Made by a program: the position numbers and the translations under genes
Origin: Hymenobacter sp. DG01
Lineage (GTDB): Bacteria; Bacteroidota; Bacteroidia; Cytophagales; Hymenobacteraceae
Direction: 5' to 3'
Assembly: GCF_006352025.1 (NCBI RefSeq)
Contig: NZ_CP040936.1
Coordinates: 558,001 to 622,000, forward strand
Length of the DNA stretch: 64,000 nucleotides
Notes under the pieces: model-generated
Database searches by the model: none
Seen by the model: only the letters and a program-made list of their open reading frames with translations
What the model was told of the DNA's origin: nothing
Shown: positions 55,392 through 62,123 of the stretch, in pieces
Position numbering within the stretch: position 1 is the stretch's first letter
Layout: the number at the start of each line of letters is the position of its first letter

Positions 55392-55982
55392 TCAGTCCAG
55401 AATCTGGTAGCCAATGGGCTTAAAGGCGTAGTTGTTCGACATTTCCGCCGAGCAGGCCGTCATGCCGATGAGCAGGTCGGTTTTGGCTTCCAGCACCACG
55501 TAGTCGCCGGCTTTGCTCTTGGGGGGTAGCACATCCACCTTGCCCGTATTGCCATCCACGGTTACGTGCATGAAAATGTTGAAACAGATAGGAATGGCAT
55601 CGGGGCTGATGCCGTACTCCTGCAGGGCCTCACAGAGGTTGCCGAAGCAGCCCCGGTGCGGGTGCTGGTGCCCATAAATAATGCGAAACGTATCGGCGCT
55701 GCAGGGCGTGAGCAGGAAGTCGTGGCGGCCCACGGTGTCCTCCACCAGCTCGAACATAATGTTGCTGCGGTTGGAGTAGAACGGGTGCCCCTTGGTCAGG
55801 AAAATGGTTTCGGCGTAGTCGATGGTGCGTCCCGAGGACAGGTACTCGGCTCGGTCCTCAAGGTTGTAGCAGATAAAATCCGATACCTGTTCGCCCTCTA
55901 TATCTACTACCTTCAGCTTCTGGCCTTTGCGCAGTACGAAAGCGGTGCCGCTACGCGGCGGAATGATGGTTAACTGATTCAT
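55392..55982 (-). CDS. DUF1989 (urea-carboxylase-associated) family protein
   Basis: 196 residues. The family signature is clear: DIEGEQVSDFICYN, LTPCSADTF, HPHRGCFGNLCEALQEYGI, FNIFMHVTVDGNTGKVDV, SKAGDYVVLEA and TACSAE. Relatives CgdA/CgdB are carboxyguanidine deiminases in guanidine breakdown, so a guanidino-type substrate is plausible. Its first 32 bases overlap the end of the upstream GntA-like gene, in the same direction: one operon with coupled translation. The exact reaction here is not known. Confidence 0.85.
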   Translation of the reverse strand: MNQLTIIPPRSGTAFVLRKGQKLKVVDIEGEQVSDFICYNLEDRAEYLSSGRTIDYAETIFLTKGHPFYSNRSNIMFELVEDTVGRHDFLLTPCSADTFRIIYGHQHPHRGCFGNLCEALQEYGISPDAIPICFNIFMHVTVDGNTGKVDVLPPKSKAGDYVVLEAKTDLLIGMTACSAEMSNNYAFKPIGYQILD

Positions 55983-56643
55983 GCTGACTTAAAAAGGGAC
56001 ATTTCCAGGCTTCGGTGTACAGTTTGCCGGTGTATTGGTAGGCCTCCGATGCCTCCCCGAAATCCTGGAGCATGGGGTTGATGGAGCCGGAGTACGCCAC
56101 GTCGCGGGTGCGGATGGTGTCGCGCAGGTTCTCGTAGCGGCCGTTAGCCCGAATCTGCTCAAACTGGGCGTGGGCATTGAACACTAGGGTGGGGTAGGAA
56201 AACTGCCGGGCCGGGCGGGAGCTGCCGGGGTGCAGCCCTATCACAAAGAAGGCCTCCTCTTTCAGGCTGAAGCTGAAATCGGGCGAAGTAGGGTCGGCTA
56301 CCACCCGCCGGTCGTAGTCGTAGCGCTGGGCATCCAGGTTGGAAAGGGCTTGCAGGCGCTGCCAGAACAGTTCCTCAAACAAGGCCTCGTTGGGCGTTTC
56401 GGGACCTTTGAAAATAACAGCGGCGCTGTGGTAGAGCTTGTCCGACTGCCGGTAGTCATCCACGAACTGGTAAATAAAGTCCAGGATAGCGGCGTCGTCT
56501 TTGGGGCAGGCCAAGTGGTCAACCACCAAGCAGTGAAGCTGATTCCAGGTCAGGGCCGTCTTGGCGGCTACACACGGGAATTCTTTCTTATTTATAAAAG
56601 AAAGATATTCCTTCGTGTATATATTATCTTGTGTATCAATCAT
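55951..56643 (-). CDS. GntA-like (YqcI/YcgG family) N-hydroxylase
   Basis: 230 residues. YqcI/YcgG blocks: FPCVAAKTALTWNQLHCLVVDHL, a middle helix region, and the family hallmark GLHPGSSRPARQFSYPTLVF followed by NAHAQFEQIR. The family includes GntA, a heme-dependent enzyme that hydroxylates a guanidino nitrogen during guanitoxin biosynthesis. It overlaps a DUF1989 gene by 32 bases. No further guanitoxin genes are present, so a different, shorter pathway on an arginine- or guanidine-like substrate is more likely. Upstream DNA is AT-rich. Confidence 0.85.
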   Translation of the reverse strand: MIDTQDNIYTKEYLSFINKKEFPCVAAKTALTWNQLHCLVVDHLACPKDDAAILDFIYQFVDDYRQSDKLYHSAAVIFKGPETPNEALFEELFWQRLQALSNLDAQRYDYDRRVVADPTSPDFSFSLKEEAFFVIGLHPGSSRPARQFSYPTLVFNAHAQFEQIRANGRYENLRDTIRTRDVAYSGSINPMLQDFGEASEAYQYTGKLYTEAWKCPFLSQHESVNHHSAA

Positions 56644-57074
56644 GTGGTAAGGCAGGTTTTTCAGGAGAGAATGAAATAGTCATACTTTCCTTTCAGGCTT
56701 TTTACGCGTAACCTCGACCAGATGTTGACCCAACAGTAATATGGCCCGGGTGGTAGGGCCTGCGGCCCTACGCTTCAGCCAGCGCACGATACACGGCAGG
56801 CACCGAAGCCAACCGCTTAGCTAAGCGGTAGTTACCGGGTAGCATTGCATACGGGTAAACTACCGTTGAGTGACGGAAAGAAGTTTTTACCCAGACTTTC
56901 TCAGCGGTAAGTGTCATAAAATCATACACAAAAAATGCCCGGTGGCTGGCCGTGGCCAAAGCTCACCCGGGATTTTAGCGGCTGGCCTGACCCTGCTCAC
57001 AGGCTATAAAAAACGCAACCGGCCCGGCAAACACCGGCGCCGGTTGCGGCCGAAACCCAGGGTAGGAACTATGC
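56644..57074. other. intergenic region, possible small minus-strand frame
   Basis: 431 bases. A 63-codon frame (56768-56959, minus; MATASHRAFFVYDFMTLTAE...) is open, but nothing supports it. A terminator (57008-57047) belongs to the hydrolase on the right. Confidence 0.35.
57008..57047 (-). terminator. intrinsic terminator of the hydrolase gene
   Basis: GCAACCGGC / GCCGGTTGC stem; on the minus strand it is followed by GTTTTTTAT. Confidence 0.8.
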
Positions 57075-58030
57075 TTAGGCGCTCTTGCGGCTCAGGCCCT
57101 TAACAAAGCTCAGCACAGCCTTGCGGAAGGCCGCCGGGGCCTCCACGAAGGGAACGTGGCCGGTTTGGAGCCGGGCCACGCGCTGGTCGGGAAAGCGGAA
57201 CTGGCGGTAGTGTTCAGGCCCTACGCAGTAATCGGTGGTGCCCGTAATAACCAGCACGGGAGCAGTAATGGCGGGTGTGAGCAGCGTAAAATCTTTGCGG
57301 TAGTCGGGCAGGCTGAAGCCGTAGCCGCCAAACTCGCCGGTGCCGGGGTTGCCCTGGTCGGCGGCGGTTACCTTCTGGTGGCCGGCCTGGGTTTGGTACT
57401 GGAGCTTAAACCAGCCGTTCTGGGCCGTCAGGTGGGGCATGAGCAAGCCAAAACGCTCATCCAGGGGCTTGCTTTCATCGAGGAAAGCAGCCGGATCGGG
57501 CACCTGCACAAACTGCAAGCCGTGGGTTAGGGTGCTGGTCATGGCCTCGTGCAGGTTTAGGGTGCAGTTGATGAGTACCAGCCCACGCACGCGCTGGGGG
57601 TAGCGGACGGCATACTCGGTGGCAATGGTGCCCCCGAACGAATGGGCCATCACGACCCAGCTTTCCAGGCCCAGCTGCTGGCGCAGCTCTTCCAAGTCCT
57701 GCACCATCCGGTCGAGGGAGTAATTGTGGTCGGGGGCATTCTGGGAGCGGCCGCTACCCCGCTGTCCATCCAAATCATCTGGAGCCGGTCTTCGAGGCTG
57801 GGGCCGGCCAGGGCCTCAGGCATGCCACTCCAGGCGCCTGGTCCGCCGTGCACGAACACGCACGGCAGGCCCTGGCCCGATATTTTGGTGTACAGCCGGA
57901 CCCCGTCGGAGGTGGTGATAAGCGGCGTACCGTTGGGCAGCTGGGTCGGGGTAGGGGCGGCGGCCAAGGGGCGGAAAAGCAGCAGGTGCAGCAGCGCCAT
58001 AAAAAAACCGAGGCGGAATAAAGGGAGCAT
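57075..58030 (-). pseudogene. exported alpha/beta hydrolase (proline iminopeptidase-like), frameshifted
   Basis: Frame 1 (58030 down to about 57765) has a signal peptide and FVHGGPGAWSGM, then LQMIWMD. Frame 2 (to 57075) continues QRGSGRSQNAPDHNYSLDR, MAHSFGGTIATEYAVRYP with the nucleophile Ser, a late Asp (TGTTDYC) and His (TGHVPFVEAP). Together they give the S33-type DQRGSGRS motif if one C is restored near 57764 (GACAGCGG would be GACCAGCGG). Otherwise intact, about 315 residues; sequencing error or a fresh mutation. Confidence 0.85.
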
Positions 58031-58215
58031 AGGAGTAGAGGAGGGTGGAAGAAAACAGACTACTTCCTTACAGACGCCGCTACCCCCGGCAACCGTTGCC
58101 TACCCCACTTGGGCCTGGCAACGCCGGGAAATACCGCCCGGCTCAGGCCGAAACTACCCCGGTACCCGCCCTGCGGCCGGCTTAGCCGAAGGTTCTAAAA
58201 ATAAATGTCGAGCTC

Positions 58216-58248
58216 TTGATTTTATCTAATAGAGAATTGCTATGTTTA
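58216..58248 (+). promoter_or_regulatory. Bacteroidota-type promoter for the amine oxidase gene
   Basis: TTG at 58216-58218, 22 bases, then TATGTTTA at 58241-58248 (consensus TAnnTTTG). It lies about 30 bases before the start codon. Confidence 0.5.
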
Positions 58249-58277
58249 GCAAGTAAATCCACCTATATCATTCTTAT

Positions 58278-59975
58278 ATGCAAAACACGCCTACACCTCT
58301 TTTTAACGCGCGTACCCCTCTGCTCCGTGCCCTGCAGCGCGCCTTCGGGCTGGCCGTTGTCGCCAACGAGCCCGGAGCCCCATCGGCCGAAGAGCTGGCT
58401 GACCTAGCCACTACTCGCACCCGCCGCGACTTTCTGACCAGCACGGCCAAAATGGGCTTGCTGGTTGGGGCCGGGGGGCTACTGGCCGCCTGTGAGGCTG
58501 ATGTGGTAGCGCCCGCCGCCCCTGCCGGCCAAAGCAGCCTCGATGGCAAAGGCACCCAGCCAAACATTGTGGTAGTTGGGGCTGGCATGGCGGGTCTCAA
58601 CTGTGCCTACCAGCTGAAAAAAGCGGGTTTGCGCACTACCGTTTACGAGGCCAGCTCCCGCGCCGGCGGCCGCATCTTCACGGCCCGCGACCTGATGGCC
58701 CCCGGCCTGACCACCGAGCTGGGCGGCGAGTTTATTGACAGCGGCCACCGCGACATGCTGCAGCTGGCTCAGGAGTTCGGCCTGGACCTCTACGATGTGG
58801 AGGCGCCCAGCGAAACGGTGCTAAAAAAGGATGCCTACTTCTTTGGCGGGCGCCAGTACACCGTAACCGAAGTAATTGAGGCCTTCCAGCCCTACGCCCG
58901 CCAAATTGGGACCGACATCCGAACTCTGCCGGGCACCATCACCTTCGACAACCTGACGCCCGCTGCTGCCCGCTTCGATCAGCTTTCCATTGCCGCCTAC
59001 TTCGATTCCATTGGCCTGAGCGGCCTGATCCGGGAACTGCTGGAGGTAGCCTACCTCACCGAGTACGGCCGCGAGGTCAGCGAACAGTCGGCCATTAACT
59101 TCCTGTGGCTGTTTTCGGCCGCTACCAACCAAGGCGCCTTCGATATCTTCGGCGTCAGCGACGAGCGGTACAAGATTAAGGGGGGCAACCAGCAGCTCAC
59201 CGACGCGCTGGCCCAGCAGCTCAGCGGCCAGATTACCCTGCAGCATAAGCTGGTAAAACTAGCTCAGAACTCCAGTAAGGAATATGTGCTGACCTTTGAG
59301 CAGAGCGGTGGCCGCCGCCTGGAAGTTACCGCCGACTACGTAGTGCTGACCCTGCCCTTCACCGTGCTACGCAAGGTAGAGCTGCAGGTAGCCCTGCCCA
59401 CCTGGAAAACTAATGCCATCCAGAATCTGGGGTACGGCACCAACGCTAAGCTATTTCTGGGCTTCAATGGGCGCCCCTGGCGCACCGAGGGGTACACGGG
59501 CTACCTCTTCTCTGATTTGCCCGCGCAAAGCGGCTGGGACAGCGGGCAGTTGCAGCCCACGGCCAAATCGGCGTACACGGTGTACCTGGGCGGGCAGGAA
59601 GGCGTGCGCGTAGGCGCGGGCACGGCCCAGTCGCAGGTGAGCCGGTACCTGCCAGCGCTGGAAGCCGCCTGGCCAGCCTGCCGCGGGCAGTACAACGGCC
59701 GCGCCGAGCGTATGCACTGGCCTACCCACCCCCATACCCTGGCAAGCTACGCCTGCTTCCTGCCGGGCCAGTACAGCACCATTGCCGGCGCCGAGGGCCG
59801 GCCGGTAGATAATCTGTTCTTCGCCGGGGAGCATTGCAGCGCCTGGTACCAGGGATTTATGAACGGAGCCGCCGAAACCGGCCGCATGGCATCCGAAGAC
59901 CTTCAGGCTGCCCTGCGCAAAGGCAACACGGCTCTGCACCGCCGCCTGCGTCAGCGCGAAGCTTCTTTAGCCTAG
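58278..59975 (+). CDS. Tat-exported flavin amine oxidase
   Basis: 565 residues. Near the N-terminus TRRDFLTSTAKMG is a twin-arginine signal and LLAACE a lipobox, so the folded flavoprotein may be exported and lipid-anchored. The FAD motif IVVVGAGMAGLNCAYQL and YEASSRAGGRIF follow; LGGEFIDSGH; the C-terminal FAD contact is LFFAGEHCSAWYQGFMNGAAETG. Monoamine-oxidase-like; the amine is unknown. Start at 58278; the long region before the Tat motif (about 50 residues) is unusual but has normal codon use. Confidence 0.9.
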   Translation: MQNTPTPLFNARTPLLRALQRAFGLAVVANEPGAPSAEELADLATTRTRRDFLTSTAKMGLLVGAGGLLAACEADVVAPAAPAGQSSLDGKGTQPNIVVVGAGMAGLNCAYQLKKAGLRTTVYEASSRAGGRIFTARDLMAPGLTTELGGEFIDSGHRDMLQLAQEFGLDLYDVEAPSETVLKKDAYFFGGRQYTVTEVIEAFQPYARQIGTDIRTLPGTITFDNLTPAAARFDQLSIAAYFDSIGLSGLIRELLEVAYLTEYGREVSEQSAINFLWLFSAATNQGAFDIFGVSDERYKIKGGNQQLTDALAQQLSGQITLQHKLVKLAQNSSKEYVLTFEQSGGRRLEVTADYVVLTLPFTVLRKVELQVALPTWKTNAIQNLGYGTNAKLFLGFNGRPWRTEGYTGYLFSDLPAQSGWDSGQLQPTAKSAYTVYLGGQEGVRVGAGTAQSQVSRYLPALEAAWPACRGQYNGRAERMHWPTHPHTLASYACFLPGQYSTIAGAEGRPVDNLFFAGEHCSAWYQGFMNGAAETGRMASEDLQAALRKGNTALHRRLRQREASLA

Positions 59976-60006
59976 CAGCATAACCCCTGGCCTAGTCCCT
60001 TTAGCA

Positions 60007-60042
60007 CCAAAAAGGCCCCGGCAGTTGCCGGGGCCTTTTTGG
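60007..60042 (+). terminator. intrinsic terminator after the amine oxidase
   Basis: CCAAAAAGGCCCCGGCA / TGCCGGGGCCTTTTTGG, a nearly loopless 17-base stem. Confidence 0.9.
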
Positions 60043-60089
60043 TATCGGAGAGCCCAGCGCCACCAGGAAAGGGGTAGAAACGCAACAAA

Positions 60090-60240
60090 GCAGCCCTGCA
60101 TTTGGGCTGCATCGCTGCATTTATAAAATACAGATCAATAGCAATGTCTGAAGCGGTATAGACATGCCTACTTACGTCTAATCGTTGAATGACGACGCCT
60201 GCCCAGCGCCAGTAGGGAGAAACAAGTAGGCGTCTTTTTA
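60090..60240 (+). ncRNA. candidate small RNA ending in an intrinsic terminator
   Basis: No reading frame of interest lies between 60043 and 60270, yet a second terminator stands at 60194-60239 (GACGCCTGC / GTAGGCGTC then TTTTT), 150 bases beyond the amine oxidase terminator. Upstream there is a stable stem GCAGCCC-TGCATTT-GGGCTGC near 60091. Together they suggest an independent short transcript. No known RNA family recognised and no clear promoter seen. Confidence 0.35.
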
Positions 60241-60272
60241 CCGCTTCTCAATTCGCAGCCAGCACGCAAGTG

Positions 60273-60308
60273 TTTGTGTGGTATTTATAATATAATTATA
60301 TAAATTTG
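60273..60308 (+). promoter_or_regulatory. Bacteroidota-type promoter for the OmpA-like gene
   Basis: TTTG (60273-60276), 24 bases, then a perfect TAAATTTG (60301-60308), in a strongly AT-rich stretch 80 bases before the start codon. Confidence 0.6.
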
Positions 60309-60388
60309 TTCTTTGTTAAGTATGGTATTACGATATTTAACCGACGTAGTCTTATTGCCAACCCTATGAGCGGGTAGTAGTGTTTCTT

Positions 60389-61996
60389 ATGCATCCGGAC
60401 CAAACGCTCGAATCCCTCCTCCAATCGGCTTTGGCCGGCCCGGCCCTGGTGCCATTGGCTGCGGCTGTGCAGGCCGAGGTACCGGTGCTTCAACAGGCCG
60501 CCGCGCAAGTGCTGAAGCTGGTGATTCCGGCCTTCGCGGGGCGCAGCCAGCAGCCCGGTGGGGCCGACGCCCTCTGGAGTTGGATAGAGGCAGGGCCTAC
60601 CCCCACCTGGCAGGTGGTACTGGCTCCCGGCGAAGCGCACGGCTGGCGGGGGCGCGGCGCCACCCTGTTAGAAGCCTTGCTGGGACCTGCCTACGCCAGC
60701 CGTACAGGGTTTATAAGCCAGACCAGCGGCCTGCCGATAGAGGCTATTCCTATGCTGGTAGATGTGGTGGTAGCTGCTACGCTGGGCGTGTTGCGCGAGC
60801 AGGCATCAGCCCGGCAGCTGGATGCCGCCGGCCTCAGCTCCTGGCTGCAGCAGCAGCCGGGTGCCGTGCCGCGCCTACCCCCGCCACCTCGCCCCGCAGA
60901 TACTCCGGAAACGGCTGCCGGTGCCCGCGGCGCAACTTACCGCCTGGGCCTGCTCCAGGCGTGGCAGGTGGCTCGGCGCAGCGCCGCCACCCCCCAGCAC
61001 TGGGCGCTGCTGCTGTTGCCGGCCGTGGCTTTGGGCTTCGGGATAGGCCGGCTGAACTCTTCGCCTTCCGTTGCCGCCGGGCTGACAAACGGAGCCGCTT
61101 TACCGGCCGCTGTTACCGCCGGGCCGGCCACAGGCTTACAACCGACTCTGCTGCCTACCCCCCCGGCCGGCGCCGAACTGCCCGCCGCTCCCGCGAAGTA
61201 TGTGGGCTTGCCGGCCGCGGCGGCTCCGGCTGCCACGCCGGGAGCCTACGCCATCGGTTCTACCATTTCCCCCTACCACTCTGAGTCGCCCGGCCAGCCC
61301 GTGCTGCTCCTGCTCAGCGACGGAACCAGCCAGCGCGTAACCACCCGCTCCACCGAGTACCGGCTCTACCGCCTGCTGGCCGGTGCCGACCAACCCGCTC
61401 CGCCTCTGGGCCCCGGCTCCCGCTGGGTTCCGGTGGACCGGGTTTACTTCCGGGCGGGGCAGGCTACCCTGCCTGCGGCGGCGCGGCAGCAGCTGCAAAG
61501 CCTGGCCAATATTCTGCGGGCTTTCCCGCGGGCTAGCTTTCAGGTGAAAGGCTACAGCGACAGCCTCGACGGCTATCATGCCCCCCCTAGGCTAAGCGAG
61601 TCGCGGGCCTGGGCCGCCGTGCAAACCCTGCGGGAATTTGGTATTGCCAAAAACCGCCTGCAGGTGCGGGCCAGTGAGGTCCGGCCCGAGGAGCTGTCTT
61701 CGGCCATGGATGAGGCCGGCAACAGCTATCAGCCCTACCTGAGCTTGCAGTTCATGGGCAACCTGCCGGCCGGCGCTCCGGTACCCGGTACCCCGGGCGG
61801 CGGTAAACCCGCAACAGGTAGCACGGCCAGTACAGTCGGCACCGCTGGCCAGGTCGCCCGCCTACGCCGCACCCGCAGCACGGCGGCCAAAGTGCGCGCG
61901 CGCCACTTCCGGGCTAAAAAACAGCGCCCGACCAAAGCCCGGCTGTGGTTCCGGCGCCTCGGCCACCGGCTGCGGGGCCAGCACTCGGGCCGGTAA
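60389..61996 (+). CDS. OmpA-domain protein with DUF937-like head and basic tail
   Basis: 535 residues from MHPDQTLESLLQSAL. Residues 1-160 are helical and resemble DUF937-type domains; a Pro-rich stretch; one transmembrane helix (about 204-222, WALLLLPAVALGFGIG); an Ala/Pro-rich linker; then an OmpA-like peptidoglycan-binding domain (about 348-455), with Asp391 and Arg406 at the peptidoglycan-contact positions (GYSDS, SESRAW). The last 45 residues are very basic (RLRRTRSTAAKVRARHFRAK). It probably spans the inner membrane and holds the cell wall. Confidence 0.8.
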   Translation: MHPDQTLESLLQSALAGPALVPLAAAVQAEVPVLQQAAAQVLKLVIPAFAGRSQQPGGADALWSWIEAGPTPTWQVVLAPGEAHGWRGRGATLLEALLGPAYASRTGFISQTSGLPIEAIPMLVDVVVAATLGVLREQASARQLDAAGLSSWLQQQPGAVPRLPPPPRPADTPETAAGARGATYRLGLLQAWQVARRSAATPQHWALLLLPAVALGFGIGRLNSSPSVAAGLTNGAALPAAVTAGPATGLQPTLLPTPPAGAELPAAPAKYVGLPAAAAPAATPGAYAIGSTISPYHSESPGQPVLLLLSDGTSQRVTTRSTEYRLYRLLAGADQPAPPLGPGSRWVPVDRVYFRAGQATLPAAARQQLQSLANILRAFPRASFQVKGYSDSLDGYHAPPRLSESRAWAAVQTLREFGIAKNRLQVRASEVRPEELSSAMDEAGNSYQPYLSLQFMGNLPAGAPVPGTPGGGKPATGSTASTVGTAGQVARLRRTRSTAAKVRARHFRAKKQRPTKARLWFRRLGHRLRGQHSGR

Positions 61997-62032
61997 GGCC
62001 TCTGCCACCTACAAAACCCACCAGGCCCAAAC

Positions 62033-62068
62033 AAACAACGGCCCCGATGCTATATCGGGGCCGTTGCC
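62033..62068. terminator. bidirectional terminator
   Basis: AACGGCCCCGAT / ATCGGGGCCGTT around a 5-base loop, between convergent genes. Confidence 0.8.
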
Positions 62069-62123
62069 ATAGGTAAGTACGAAAGCAAGTAACGGGCTGA
62101 CTTAGCCCAGGAAAGCTGGGGCG

